DNA from: Soonwooa buanensis
GTDB taxonomy: Bacteria > Bacteroidota > Bacteroidia > Flavobacteriales > Weeksellaceae
DNA: 64,000 bases
Direction: 5' to 3'
Assembly: GCF_900167905.1 (NCBI RefSeq)
Contig: NZ_FUYZ01000008.1
Location: 1 to 64,000, forward strand
Part shown: piece by piece, positions 26,641-35,370 of the stretch
Position numbering within the stretch: the stretch's first letter is position 1
Layout of the letters: every line of letters starts with the position of its first letter
The notes under the pieces: generated by a model
Told to the model about the DNA's origin: nothing
The model's database searches: none
The model's input: the letters and a program-made list of their open reading frames with translations, nothing else
Program-made: the position numbers and the translations under genes

Positions 26641-27327
26641 ATGAAAATTTTACATATCGAAACTTCTTCTAAAAACTGTTCTGTAGCTATTTCTGATGGT
26701 GATAAGTTACTTTGTCTTTGTGAGGAGGTTTCCGAAAATTATAAACAATCCGAAAGTCTCCACACTTTTGTAGAATGGGCTTTGGAAGGCGCCGAGATAG
26801 AACTAAAAGACCTCAACGCTGTGTGCCTTGGGAAAGGTCCCGGATCTTACACCGGATTAAGAATTGGCGCAGCTTCTGCAAAGGGATTTTGTTTTGGATT
26901 AAATCGTCCTTTGCTATCAATTAATTCTTTAGATAGCATGGTTGAAAAATTTGTTAATCAAGGATTTGACAAAATAATTCCGTTGATTGATGCGCGAAGA
27001 ATGGAAGTCTACACCGCAACCTATGACGGAAAAACGGGCAACGAGATTTCGACAACTGAAGCTTTGATTTTGGATGAGAATTCATTCCAAGGTTTAAAAG
27101 AAGAAAAAGTTTTATTTGTGGGAGATGGCGCGACAAAAGCGCAAGACATTCTTAATCTTCCAAATGCTAGTTTTGATGCTACAATTTATCCATCAGCTCA
27201 ATATTTAATTAAAAAAGCGCTGGAAAAATTTAATAATAAAGACTTTGAAGATGTAGCTTATTTTGAACCATTTTATCTAAAAGATTTTCATGGTGTCAAA
27301 AGAGCCGATCGCATAAAAAAATCCTGA
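26641..27327 (+). CDS. tsaB: tRNA t6A biosynthesis protein TsaB
   Basis: This 228-aa protein belongs to the ASKHA superfamily and scaffolds TsaD/TsaE in making threonylcarbamoyl-adenosine at position 37 of tRNA. It starts LHIETSSKNCSVAI and has the TsaB signature VCLGKGPGSYTGLRIGAASAKGF, then PLIDARRMEVYTATYD. Length is typical. A terminator follows immediately. Confidence 0.95.
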   Translation: MKILHIETSSKNCSVAISDGDKLLCLCEEVSENYKQSESLHTFVEWALEGAEIELKDLNAVCLGKGPGSYTGLRIGAASAKGFCFGLNRPLLSINSLDSMVEKFVNQGFDKIIPLIDARRMEVYTATYDGKTGNEISTTEALILDENSFQGLKEEKVLFVGDGATKAQDILNLPNASFDATIYPSAQYLIKKALEKFNNKDFEDVAYFEPFYLKDFHGVKRADRIKKS

Positions 27328-27350
27328 GCCACAACTCAGGATTTTGTTTT
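27318..27350. terminator. Bidirectional terminator
   Basis: AATCCTGAG/CTCAGGATT stem flanked by A7 on the left and TTTTGTTTTT on the right. Confidence 0.85.
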
Positions 27351-28564
27351 TATTTTTTAGAAATTTTATAAAGTTTTCCACTGTCCGTAATGGCGTAAAG
27401 CGATCCATCTTTTGCATCCAAAACATCTCGAAAACGTTCGCCATCATCTTCTAACAGACGTTCTTCTCCAACAACTTTATTATCTTTAATGACGATTCTG
27501 TCGATATGTTCGCCACTGAGACAAGCGATAAACAGATTGTTTTTCCATTCGTCAATAGAACCGGTGTAGAACGTAATTCCGCTCGGAGAAATCACGGGAT
27601 CCCAATAATAAACGGGCTGCTCCATACCTTCTTTCTGAGTAATATGTTTTCCGATATTATCGCCGCTATATTCGATACCATAAGTAATCGTTGGCCAGCC
27701 GTAATTTTTTGCAGGTTTTATCAAATTAATTTCGTCGCCACCGCGTGGTCCAAACTCGGAGTTCCAAAGTTCTCCTGTCGAAGGATCAATCGCCAAACCT
27801 TGTACATTGCGATGTCCATAAGAATAGATTTCGGGTTTTGCATCTTTATTATTGAGGAAAGGATTTCCAGAAGCTGGTTTCCCGTCTTTTGTAATTCTAA
27901 CAATCTTTCCGAGATAGGTTGTTAAATCTTGTGCCAAAGGTCGCGTAACTTTATCAGAACGTTCGCCTGTGCTCACAAAAAGATTTCCGTCTTTATCAAA
28001 AACGATACGACTTCCATAATGCAATTTGCCATCATAAGAAGGCGTTGCTCGAAAAATGACTTGTGGATTTTCTATTTTGGACTCGTCAGCAGAAAGTTTT
28101 CCTTTCGCAACTGATGTTAAATTTCCTTTCTCGAAAGGTTCGGAAAAACTCCAAAAAATCATTTTATTGTTTTGAAAATCAGGATCAACTGCAACATCCA
28201 AAAGTCCGCCTTGTCCCGATGCATCAACTTTTGGAAAACCTTGAATTTTTTTGTTCGTTTTTCCATCTGCGGCAACTAAATTTACAAAGCCTGACTTTTC
28301 GGTTACCAAAAATCGTCCGTCAGGAAGTTGGGCAATTCCCCAAGGTTTTCCTAAAGAAGAATTGAGAACTTCGGTTTTATATTCGGTTTTGGATTTAACG
28401 GCAGCAATTCTTGTTTGTCCCGAAAAAGCTGGCTTCAGATCCACAGAGTTTGGTTTCCCAGTTTCGACAGATTTTGTTACATCAAGTTTGTTTTGAGATT
28501 TGGAGTCGCAAGAACATAAAAAACTTAAGGCAACAACTGCAAATATTTTATAATTGATTTTCAT
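27350..28564 (-). CDS. PQQ-dependent soluble-type aldose dehydrogenase, lipoprotein
   Basis: I place the start at 28564 (MKINYKIFAVVALSFLCSC), giving 404 aa with a lipobox (FLCSC); eight further residues are possible from 28588. The GSDH six-bladed propeller follows: GKPWGIAQLPDGRFLVTEKSG, LDVAVDPDF, GSRIVFDKDGNLFVSTGER, EIYSYGHRNVQGLAIDPSTGELWNSEFGPRGGDEIN and the C-terminal VLDAKDGSLYAITDSG. In the family these residues bind PQQ and calcium for oxidation of sugars in the periplasm. Cofactor supply in this organism is not shown. Confidence 0.92.
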   Translation of the reverse strand: MKINYKIFAVVALSFLCSCDSKSQNKLDVTKSVETGKPNSVDLKPAFSGQTRIAAVKSKTEYKTEVLNSSLGKPWGIAQLPDGRFLVTEKSGFVNLVAADGKTNKKIQGFPKVDASGQGGLLDVAVDPDFQNNKMIFWSFSEPFEKGNLTSVAKGKLSADESKIENPQVIFRATPSYDGKLHYGSRIVFDKDGNLFVSTGERSDKVTRPLAQDLTTYLGKIVRITKDGKPASGNPFLNNKDAKPEIYSYGHRNVQGLAIDPSTGELWNSEFGPRGGDEINLIKPAKNYGWPTITYGIEYSGDNIGKHITQKEGMEQPVYYWDPVISPSGITFYTGSIDEWKNNLFIACLSGEHIDRIVIKDNKVVGEERLLEDDGERFRDVLDAKDGSLYAITDSGKLYKISKK

Positions 28565-28679
28565 AATTTTAAATTTAAAAATTAACATTCAAAAAGCGTG
28601 ATTCGTAAAGTTAGTTATTTTTTATTTTTTTGATTTAAACTTAAAAACAGTCTGAATTTCATTTAATAATAAAAACAAA

Positions 28680-28702
28680 AAAGCCCCGAAAAATCGAGGC
28701 TT
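28680..28702 (-). terminator. Terminator of the T9SS cargo gene
   Basis: Minus-strand stem GCCTCG/CGGGGC followed by TTTTTTG. Confidence 0.75.
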
Positions 28703-28728
28703 ATTGAGTTTAAAAATAAAACTAAATT

Positions 28729-30525
28729 TTAATTTTTAATTACTTTAAGTGTTTGTGATTGTCCATCAGCAAGCTCAACTTTAAGAAGATAAGTTCCTGG
28801 CGCTAATTGTGACATATTAAGTTTCGCATCTTTAATCTGAGATTTTGAAGAAACGATTTGTCCCGCAACATTATAAACAACAACTTGTTTGATTTCTTTT
28901 TTAGTATTGAAATTAACAACATCTTTAACTGGGTTTGGATAGAATGTTAATCTTTCAGTTTTAACATCAGACGTTGCTAATATCGAACATTCGATACCGT
29001 AAATTAACTCTTGCGGAATTGTAATCCACATACCTGGTGCAGGGCTAATTGCCATACCAGCACCAATGTTACTTGGTCCTGTAATTTGCCATCCTCCAGT
29101 ATTAGAATCTACAGACATCCAATAAGTTTTGTTAGCATCGAGAGCCATCGGTGTATCAAAACCTAAAACAAAATTATAAACGTCATGACCTTCAGCATTT
29201 CCAACTAATGTTTTCCCTTTAATGCTTGCTGTTAAAGATTTCAGCTCAGATCCAGGCACATTGTTACCTGCGTTGTCATATAACTTAACCGTGAAAGTTG
29301 GTGTCGCTGTAGCATCCGTTTCATAAACATTAATATTAACTCCGTAAGCTGTAAAACCTTGCGCACCAACTGGAATATCAAATGCAGACTTTGTAGGTCC
29401 AAAATTAGCAGAACCTCCAAAATTAGATGCAGTTACTTTTTGCTCAGCGCAAGAAAGAGAAGTTGGTAACTTAACCATAAACGGAACATATTCATGTTGG
29501 GCATTATAGGCATTACCAATAATCAATTTACCATCATCTGAAATCCCTGTAGGGAAAAGAAGATTCATTCCTTTTCTGTCTAGACCTAGATTGTCAACAT
29601 ATGTATTCAGCGGAACGCGTCCTGATGCTTCTGTCCAGATAAAACCTTCGTTAGGTAGACCAACGTTTATTGTAGCTTGTTGATTACCAACAATAACACT
29701 ACCATCGTGATTAATCGCATTAGCAAATCCGTTATATCCATCTTGTGCATTCGGATGAGGGATAACCACAAGACCTGTTTCTTCGCTCCACTTCCAAGCA
29801 TTGTTATTATAAGCTCCACCGATTATCCATTTGCCATTTGCAGAGATATCTAATGCTTCCCAAACTTTAGCTCCTTGTTGGTCAGTTATATAATGTTGTT
29901 GTCCATTTTTCCAATATACAGCATCCCAACTTCCGAACTCGCTTTCTTGCCATCCAACAACAGTCGATCCATCTGCACTTATACCATTGGCTCTTGTATT
30001 ACGTTCTGCAATAGAACTTCCCAAATTAACCAAACCTGTAGCTGCAGTCCACTTGAAGGCGTTCATATTCATATTATTAATCCATCCGCCACCAACAATC
30101 GCAGTACCATCCGTCGAAATGGCATAAGGTGCAGTCGTATTGCCATCAACAGCAGCGCCCATTGCACCAATAAAATTATATTGCTTTGTAACGGGATTAT
30201 AAGTTGCTGCTTCTACTTGATTAGTCTGCGGGTTAGTTGCTGCTAAAGCATATACAGATCCATTGGCTGACAAGGAAGGATTACCTGAAAGAAGACTGTT
30301 ATTCGATAAAGAATCTATCATTTTTAAACCTTGTTGCTCTGTCCATGTGTAATTGGCTTTATTCGTTTTTAAAAGAACTAAACCATCATTATTAACTTTT
30401 GATGCGTAAGTGACTGGTCCTGTGTCTCCTTTAGGGATTTCAAAAACTTGGGCATTCACAATGCCACCTAATAATGCAAAACTCAAAACTGAAAGTTTTA
30501 CATTTCGTAAATAAAGGTATTTCAT
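28729..30525 (-). CDS. T9SS-sorted protein with HAF-type beta-propeller repeats
   Basis: This 598-aa protein has a signal peptide (LSVLSFALLGGIVNAQ). Residues about 60-350 hold repeats of the form WTEQQGLKMI, FKWTAATGLVNLG, GISADGSTVVGW and WSEETGLVVI, the HAF (WT-x-x-x-G plus SxDGxxVVG) pattern that folds as a propeller. A beta-rich domain (about 365-500) follows. The last 75 residues are a type A T9SS tail (FYPNPVKDVVNF ... GTYLLKVELADGQSQTLKVIKN), which directs export by type IX secretion. Ligand or activity unknown. Confidence 0.88.
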   Translation of the reverse strand: MKYLYLRNVKLSVLSFALLGGIVNAQVFEIPKGDTGPVTYASKVNNDGLVLLKTNKANYTWTEQQGLKMIDSLSNNSLLSGNPSLSANGSVYALAATNPQTNQVEAATYNPVTKQYNFIGAMGAAVDGNTTAPYAISTDGTAIVGGGWINNMNMNAFKWTAATGLVNLGSSIAERNTRANGISADGSTVVGWQESEFGSWDAVYWKNGQQHYITDQQGAKVWEALDISANGKWIIGGAYNNNAWKWSEETGLVVIPHPNAQDGYNGFANAINHDGSVIVGNQQATINVGLPNEGFIWTEASGRVPLNTYVDNLGLDRKGMNLLFPTGISDDGKLIIGNAYNAQHEYVPFMVKLPTSLSCAEQKVTASNFGGSANFGPTKSAFDIPVGAQGFTAYGVNINVYETDATATPTFTVKLYDNAGNNVPGSELKSLTASIKGKTLVGNAEGHDVYNFVLGFDTPMALDANKTYWMSVDSNTGGWQITGPSNIGAGMAISPAPGMWITIPQELIYGIECSILATSDVKTERLTFYPNPVKDVVNFNTKKEIKQVVVYNVAGQIVSSKSQIKDAKLNMSQLAPGTYLLKVELADGQSQTLKVIKN

Positions 30526-30544
30526 AAAAATTTTTTGTTAGCAT

Positions 30545-30552
30545 CAAAGGTA
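30545..30552 (-). promoter_or_regulatory. Promoter -7 element for the HAF-repeat gene
   Basis: Minus-strand TACCTTTG matches TAnnTTTG, 20 bases before the start at 30525. The rest of the spacer to 30815 is AT-rich without other structure that I can see. Confidence 0.5.
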
Positions 30553-30803
30553 ATATTTTTAAGAATTTAGCATCAAAAAAATTAATATTTTAACATACTA
30601 TGACAAAATAATATTATATATAATCAAATACTAAGCTTCTAGTTATTATTTAACTAAAAATAATCAATCGATATTGCCAACTATTATTAACACTCAACTG
30701 TATTTACCAGAATATTGTTTTGAAAAATCAGTGTGAAATTAATCGCTATTAAAACCAAAAATAACTTAGCTAAAATAATTATTAAAAGAAAAATTGCTTT
30801 TCG

Positions 30804-30811
30804 TAATTTTG
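30804..30811 (+). promoter_or_regulatory. Promoter -7 element touching the uvrB start
   Basis: TAATTTTG matches TAnnTTTG and ends only 4 bases before the uvrB ATG at 30816, so a transcript starting about five bases downstream would have almost no leader. No good -33 box is visible. Confidence 0.35.
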
Positions 30812-30815
30812 ATGT

Positions 30816-32807
30816 ATGAATTTTAAACTTCAATCTGAATATCAACCGACTGGTGATCAACCACAAGCCATCGAAAAACTGGTAGAAGGTCTCCAAATTG
30901 GTGAAAAATATCAAACGCTACTCGGCGTAACGGGTTCTGGTAAAACCTTTACGATCGCAAATGTTGTCAACCAAATCCAACGTCCAACAATTGTCTTGGC
31001 GCATAATAAGACTTTGGCGGCGCAACTTTTTATGGAGTTTAAAGAGTTTTTTCCAGATAATGCGGTAGAATATTTTGTAAGTTACTACGACTATTATCAG
31101 CCAGAAGCCTATATTGCAACGACCGGAACTTACATCGAAAAAGATCTCAGCATTAACGAAGAAGTTGAAAAGCTTCGTCTTTCGGCAACCGCATCTCTAC
31201 TTTCAGGACGTCGCGATGTATTGATTGTCGCTTCTGTATCGTGTATTTATGGTATCGGAAACCCAACCGAATTTCATAAATCTTTGATTACAATTGAGAA
31301 AAATGAAAAAATATCGAGAACCAAACTTCTTCACTCTCTAGTTAACGCATTATATTCTAGAGCATTAAATGATTTTCAGCGAGGAACTTTCCGAGTAAAA
31401 GGTGATGTTGTAGACATTTTTCCAGCTTATGCGGATAATGCTGTTAGAATTCAATTCTTCGGTGACGAAATTGAAAAAATCCAAAGTTTCGATCCCGTTA
31501 GTGGCAATGTAGAAGCTAGTTTTGATCAAATTAATATCTATCCTGCCAACTTGTTTGTTGTTTCTCCGGATACCATGCAAGGCGCTATTCGCGAGATTCA
31601 GGATGATATGGTTAAGCAAGTCGATTTTTTTAATTCTGTTGAAAAACCTTTGGAAGCAAAACGTCTACAAGAGCGTACAGAATTAGATTTAGAAATGATA
31701 AAAGAACTTGGTTACTGCTCTGGTATCGAAAACTATTCTCGTTATATGGATGGCAGATTGCCTGGATCTCGACCATTCTGCCTTTTGGACTATTTCCCGA
31801 AAGATTTTTTGATGGTTATTGATGAAAGTCATGTAACCATTCCGCAAGTTCATGCGATGTATGGCGGCGACCGAAGTCGTAAAGAGTCGTTGGTTGAGTA
31901 TGGTTTCCGTTTGCCTGCAGCGATGGACAATCGTCCGTTGAAGTTTCCTGAATTCGAACAAATGCAAAATCAGGTTATCTATGTATCAGCAACGCCGGCA
32001 GATTACGAATTAGAGAAAACTGGTGGCGAATATATCGAGCAAATTATCCGTCCGACTGGACTTTTAGACCCAATTATTGAAGTAAGACCAAGCCTCAATC
32101 AAATTGATGATTTAATTGAAGAAATACAAAAAAGATCAGAAGTTGATGAACGAACTTTGGTAACAACTTTAACCAAAAAAATGGCGGAAGAACTTACCAA
32201 ATATTTCACAAAATTCGGAATAAGAACACGTTACATTCACTCTGATGTAGAAACACTTGAACGTATCCAGATTATGCAAGATTTACGTTTAGGACTTTTC
32301 GACGTGTTGATTGGTGTTAATCTTTTAAGAGAAGGTTTGGATTTGCCAGAAGTATCGTTGGTTGCGATTTTGGATGCAGATAAAGAAGGTATGTTAAGAA
32401 GTCGCCGATCGATGACACAAACTGTTGGTCGTGCAGCAAGAAATGTAAATGGTAAAGCGATTATGTATGCTGATAAAATGACAAAATCCATGCAAGCTAC
32501 TATTGATGAAACCTTGTATCGACGCGAAAAACAAATCCGTTACAACGAAATTAATGGTCTTGTCCCAACTGCTTTGAATAAAAAAATTAGTGAAAATCTT
32601 GTGGGAAGAAGCAAAGATTTCCCTGATGAAAAATACACTCAAAAATCTATATTACAAGAAGTTGCAGAAGTTAAAGCAACCTATGCGAATGAAGATATTC
32701 AGAAATTAATTGAGCAAAAACAAAAAGAAATGGAAGAAGCTGCCAAGAAATTAGACTTTATTGCTGCAGCCAAATTGCGTGACGAAATCGCAGCTTTGAA
32801 GGCTTGA
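30816..32807 (+). CDS. uvrB: Excinuclease ABC subunit B
   Basis: This 663-aa protein is the helicase-like damage-verification subunit of nucleotide excision repair, loaded by UvrA and recruiting UvrC. Walker A is GVTGSGKT (near residue 40) and the DNA-clamping beta-hairpin is in YYDYYQPEAYIATTGTYIEKD. DEXX is MVIDESH, and motif VI is MTQTVGRAARNVNG. The C-terminal UVR motif (QKEMEEAAKKLDFIAAAKLRDEI) binds UvrC. Length is standard. Confidence 0.98.
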   Translation: MNFKLQSEYQPTGDQPQAIEKLVEGLQIGEKYQTLLGVTGSGKTFTIANVVNQIQRPTIVLAHNKTLAAQLFMEFKEFFPDNAVEYFVSYYDYYQPEAYIATTGTYIEKDLSINEEVEKLRLSATASLLSGRRDVLIVASVSCIYGIGNPTEFHKSLITIEKNEKISRTKLLHSLVNALYSRALNDFQRGTFRVKGDVVDIFPAYADNAVRIQFFGDEIEKIQSFDPVSGNVEASFDQINIYPANLFVVSPDTMQGAIREIQDDMVKQVDFFNSVEKPLEAKRLQERTELDLEMIKELGYCSGIENYSRYMDGRLPGSRPFCLLDYFPKDFLMVIDESHVTIPQVHAMYGGDRSRKESLVEYGFRLPAAMDNRPLKFPEFEQMQNQVIYVSATPADYELEKTGGEYIEQIIRPTGLLDPIIEVRPSLNQIDDLIEEIQKRSEVDERTLVTTLTKKMAEELTKYFTKFGIRTRYIHSDVETLERIQIMQDLRLGLFDVLIGVNLLREGLDLPEVSLVAILDADKEGMLRSRRSMTQTVGRAARNVNGKAIMYADKMTKSMQATIDETLYRREKQIRYNEINGLVPTALNKKISENLVGRSKDFPDEKYTQKSILQEVAEVKATYANEDIQKLIEQKQKEMEEAAKKLDFIAAAKLRDEIAALKA

Positions 32808-32874
32808 TAAATTTTGAAACAATCAAGCATTTTCTATCATAATTAATTCAATTTTTTTCAGTAAACTAAAATTT

Positions 32875-33381
32875 ATGAAGTTAGAAAGCATCTTTTTCTT
32901 AGCCGTTTTTAGTCTAGGAAGTTTATCTTGTCAAAAAGAGGAAAATAAGATTCAAAATAAAATTGAACAATCTGATTCTATTCCTAGTGTTAAGGATGTC
33001 AAAATTGGAACGATTACGGTTCCAGATGACAAAATCGGAATATGTTGTATTACCGAATATTATCGGAAAGGAAAAGATCATAAAGATTTAATTTTTATGC
33101 AAACTGGTGCGCCTGATGAAAAAGGTTGGCTTAATTTTTTAAACATTGATGGAAAGCAGATTGAATTTTATACAAAAGAATCTAGCTCCGGAGAAAATGA
33201 TGACGAAAATAAATTCACTATTAAATTAGAAAACGACAATTACCAAGTAACAATTGATGCCATTATAGGAGAAGTAAGTGTTGAAAGTGATAGCGCACAA
33301 GCCCACGGAATAATAAAAGTTACCAATAAAAAAACAAAAGCAACAGGCTCAATAGAATTTGAAGGTGGAACCAGTTGTTAA
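32875..33381 (+). CDS. Lipoprotein of unknown function
   Basis: This 168-aa protein has a lipoprotein signal with the lipobox SLSC (Cys19). An acidic linker leads to a beta-rich C-terminal domain (FTIKLENDNYQVTIDAIIGEVSVESDSAQAHGIIKVTNKK). No family is recognised. It lies 67 bases after uvrB and ends at its own terminator. Confidence 0.7.
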   Translation: MKLESIFFLAVFSLGSLSCQKEENKIQNKIEQSDSIPSVKDVKIGTITVPDDKIGICCITEYYRKGKDHKDLIFMQTGAPDEKGWLNFLNIDGKQIEFYTKESSSGENDDENKFTIKLENDNYQVTIDAIIGEVSVESDSAQAHGIIKVTNKKTKATGSIEFEGGTSC

Positions 33382-33402
33382 GTTTTCAAAAACTTAAAAT
33401 TA

Positions 33403-33432
33403 AAAAGGGAATTTCATTGGTGAAATTCCTTT
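33403..33432 (+). terminator. Terminator of the lipoprotein gene
   Basis: GGAATTTCA/TGAAATTCC stem followed by TTTT. Confidence 0.8.
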
Positions 33433-33439
33433 TCTATTT

Positions 33440-33479
33440 AAACAAAAAAGACTCACATTTCTGTAAGTCTTTTAGCTCC
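33440..33479 (-). repeat. 40-bp direct repeat R1 containing a tRNA-type terminator
   Basis: These 40 bases are identical to 33887-33926. On the minus strand they read as a terminator (AAAAGACTTAC/GTGAGTCTTTT then TTTT). R1 directly follows the decayed tRNA-Asn at 33476-33556; R2 lies inside the island. The pair suggests a duplicated or nested insertion at this tRNA locus. Confidence 0.85.
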
Positions 33480-33556
33480 TCCTGCTGGGCTCGAGCCAGC
33501 GATGCTTTGATTAATCCCGAAGTTTCGGGACTCTAACCAACTGACTAAGCCTCCCC
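33476..33556 (-). pseudogene. Decayed tRNA-Asn-like gene
   Basis: Read on the minus strand, the 3' half matches the intact tRNA-Asn (ATCGCTGGCTCGAGCCCAGC, then AGGAGGAG) and the D-arm is kept (TTAGTCAGTTGGTTAGAG). The anticodon arm is replaced by TCCCGAAACTTCGGGA. The 5' acceptor strand GGGGAGG cannot pair with the 3' AGGAGGA, so no acceptor stem forms. I call it a pseudogene rather than a novel tRNA. It lies outside the island, next to attL. Confidence 0.7.
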
Positions 33557-33604
33557 AGTGGACTAAAATCTGAATTGAAAATTTTTCCAACTAACTTTAA
33601 TGTA

Positions 33605-33640
33605 CAAAAAAAACACCTACTAATTAAAGTAAGTGTTTTA
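33605..33640 (-). terminator. Terminator of the left tRNA-Asn
   Basis: On the minus strand, AAAACACTTAC/GTAGGTGTTTT followed by a T run, 10 bases after the tRNA 3' end. It lies on the chromosomal side of attL. Confidence 0.8.
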
Positions 33641-33648
33641 GTAAAGAA

Positions 33649-33727
33649 GCTCCTCCTGCTGGGCTCGAACCAGCGACCCTCTGATTAACAGTCAGATGCT
33701 CTAACCAACTGAGCTAAGGAGGAATGT
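33649..33727. repeat. attL: 79-bp direct repeat containing tRNA-Asn
   Basis: Identical to 42467-42545 over 79 bases, covering the whole tRNA-Asn plus one base on its 3' side and four on its 5' side. Outside this core the flanks diverge on the 3' side at once. On the 5' side they stay similar, with scattered differences, through the promoter. Confidence 0.9.
33650..33723 (-). tRNA. tRNA-Asn(GTT), left copy
   Basis: A 74-base cloverleaf on the minus strand: acceptor TCCTCCT/AGGAGGA, D-arm TTAGCTCAGTTGGTTAGAGC, anticodon arm CTGACTGTTAATCAG with GTT, T-arm CGCTGGTTCGAGCCCAGC, and discriminator G with no encoded CCA. It is identical to the copy at 42468. Its promoter lies inside the island and its terminator in the chromosome. 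Confidence 0.96.
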
Positions 33728-33745
33728 TCTTCGTTTGAAGTGGTG

Positions 33746-33753
33746 CAAATATA
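33746..33753 (-). promoter_or_regulatory. Promoter -7 element for the left tRNA-Asn, brought by the island
   Basis: Minus-strand TATATTTG matches TAnnTTTG, 23 bases before the tRNA. The right tRNA has the same element at the same distance, with a few differences between the two intervening stretches. Confidence 0.6.
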
Positions 33754-33886
33754 AAAATTAATTTGTTTCAAATCAAGCCAATCATGCTTTAATACAGAAA
33801 AAAATTCAAAAATTTCTTATCTGTTTGATTCTGAATTAAAAAAATTTAGATAAGTCTGTTTGATTTTGATTCCAACAGGAATTTTA

Positions 33887-33926
33887 AAACAAAAAAGACT
33901 CACATTTCTGTAAGTCTTTTAGCTCC
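33887..33926 (-). repeat. 40-bp direct repeat R2 (terminator copy inside the island)
   Basis: Identical to 33440-33479. It no longer follows a recognisable tRNA: on its upstream (right) side a GGTTCGA near 33952-33958 on the minus strand is the only tRNA-like trace. Confidence 0.8.
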
Positions 33927-34088
33927 CCATACTTTCAAATTATCGAACCAATTAATAGAAGATACAAAGAAAATCTACGAATTAAAGGGCTTTATAGCAG
34001 TTTCAAGTTTGAGCCAAATTCTGACGGCTTCGTAGAAGAACTTAGTATGCTCCTAAGATTAGTATCCAATAATAGACTTGAACCATAG
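33888..34088 (+). other. Start-less open frame in the island's left end
   Basis: The frame is open from 33888 to the TAG at 34086-34088. From about 33927 it encodes a protein-like stretch (PYFQIIEPINRRYKENL, then SMLLRLVSNNRLEP). There is no ATG near its beginning and the first 40 bases are the R2 terminator, so this may be the tail of a gene lost when the R1/R2 duplication formed. A neighbouring frame is also open for about 110 bases, so coding status is uncertain. A hairpin CTTACC/GGTAAG follows at 34098-34115. The stretch 33754-33886 holds nothing that I recognise. Confidence 0.25.
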
Positions 34089-34148
34089 AAATCAAGACTT
34101 ACCAAAAAAGGTAAGAAAGTAGAGAATGTGTAACAAAAATTTATTGTT

Positions 34149-34760
34149 ATGGATAACGAAAAAAGTTTACAAAACTTAACATTTGCAGAGCCTTTTGATA
34201 ACATACGTCATTTGCTACAAACCAACTACGTAACACACGAGGATTTATCAAAATTAAATCAACGAGAAAAGCAGTTATTGGTTTTTGAGGTTAGCCAAAG
34301 ATTAGATGAATTGGCTCGTGTTGATAGACAACAGTACATTAATGAAGCAAAAAAGTATGAGAATGTGCTTGAAGAGAAAAGCAGAAACAGAAATTGGGAT
34401 GCCAATCACATCCGAATTAAAAACTATGTTGAAGAACATTTAAAATCATACGATCGCTTGCCATCTATTACTGAAATGGCTTCCGAAATTGGACTTTCTC
34501 GGCAAACAATTTCAAAACATTTAGCAGAGTTTGAAATGGGGGATTATATGAAAGAAGAAATGCAAATGTTTAATTTAATGTTTAGTGATTTAATGGCTAC
34601 TCTCTACAATACTGCCAAAGATGGAGATGTAAGTGCTATTAAACTTTATGCAGAGATTTTGGAAAAGAGAAATGTGGGTAGTAATACAGTCAATATCAAA
34701 AACCAACAAATCAATGTAATGCTGAAAGAACTTTTTGCAAAAAATTTGAGTAATTCCTAA
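34149..34760 (+). CDS. Island HTH protein, terminase-small-subunit-like
   Basis: This 203-aa protein has a charged helical N-terminal half, then a helix-turn-helix at about 100-132 (DRLPSITEMASEIGLSRQTISKHLAEFE). A helical C-terminus (LMATLYNTAKDGDVSAIKLYAEILEKRN) resembles the phBC6A51-type proteins related to phage terminase small subunits. A DNA-binding role in the island is likely; which DNA is unknown. No terminase large subunit or other phage gene accompanies it. Confidence 0.75.
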   Translation: MDNEKSLQNLTFAEPFDNIRHLLQTNYVTHEDLSKLNQREKQLLVFEVSQRLDELARVDRQQYINEAKKYENVLEEKSRNRNWDANHIRIKNYVEEHLKSYDRLPSITEMASEIGLSRQTISKHLAEFEMGDYMKEEMQMFNLMFSDLMATLYNTAKDGDVSAIKLYAEILEKRNVGSNTVNIKNQQINVMLKELFAKNLSNS

Positions 34761-34823
34761 CTGAAAACTTGCCTTAAAAAGCTGTTAATCATAGATTTAC
34801 ACAACGATATTAAAATTAAAATA

Positions 34824-35300
34824 ATGATTAACAGAAAGTTATATACACTTGGATATGGGAATTTGTCCTTGAAGAATTTCATTGAAAATTTACAGAAAAA
34901 TGAAATCCAAGTATTAATTGACATCAGAACAAATCCAAAATCAAGATGGATGCCGGAATACAATCGAGCAAGCTTATCAGCGTCATTGCAAGAAACAGGA
35001 ATTAAATATGGCTTTCAGGGAGACTCATTAGGGGGGAAACCAAAGGATACGAATCTTTACACAAATGGTAAGTTGGATTATTTAAAAATCCGAAAAACTT
35101 TAAAATATCAGCAAGGTTTGGAATACCTCGAGAAAGGGATAGAGTTAGGACTTAGAATTGCCATTCTTTGTGCAGAGCAGGATTTTAGGGTGTGTCATCG
35201 TTATACTCTCATAGGAGAAGACTTGCACCAAAGAGGTTATGAAATTGTGCATCTTGACCCAAAAGGTGAACCTCAACCCCATCAAACAGAGCTTTTTTAA
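34824..35300 (+). CDS. DUF488 family protein
   Basis: This 158-aa protein begins LYTLGYGNLSLKNFIENL and has LIDIRTNPKSRWMPEYNRASL, GDSLGGKP, and ILCAEQDFRVCHRYTLIGEDLHQRGYEIVHL. These are the DUF488 hallmarks, with a conserved cysteine followed by CHR. DUF488 proteins are common on mobile islands and near restriction or repair genes, but no activity is established. It ends at a terminator. Confidence 0.92.
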   Translation: MINRKLYTLGYGNLSLKNFIENLQKNEIQVLIDIRTNPKSRWMPEYNRASLSASLQETGIKYGFQGDSLGGKPKDTNLYTNGKLDYLKIRKTLKYQQGLEYLEKGIELGLRIAILCAEQDFRVCHRYTLIGEDLHQRGYEIVHLDPKGEPQPHQTELF

Positions 35301-35311
35301 AGCTTTTTTTA
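35290..35311 (+). terminator. Terminator of the DUF488 gene
   Basis: AGCTTT/AAAGCT hairpin followed by TTTTTTTA, overlapping the last codons. Confidence 0.6.
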
Positions 35312-35370
35312 TTTTTCATAAAATTTAAGTCTTTTAAACATTCCTCTAAAAAAATTAAATTTCAAAGCCG

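Noticed and set aside
33476-33556. A novel tRNA with an unusual anticodon arm
   Set aside because: The 5' and 3' acceptor strands cannot pair and the anticodon arm has too short a loop; a decayed tRNA-Asn explains it better.
34149-34760. Prophage marker (terminase small subunit)
   Set aside because: No other phage gene is present in the island, so the HTH protein alone does not indicate a prophage.
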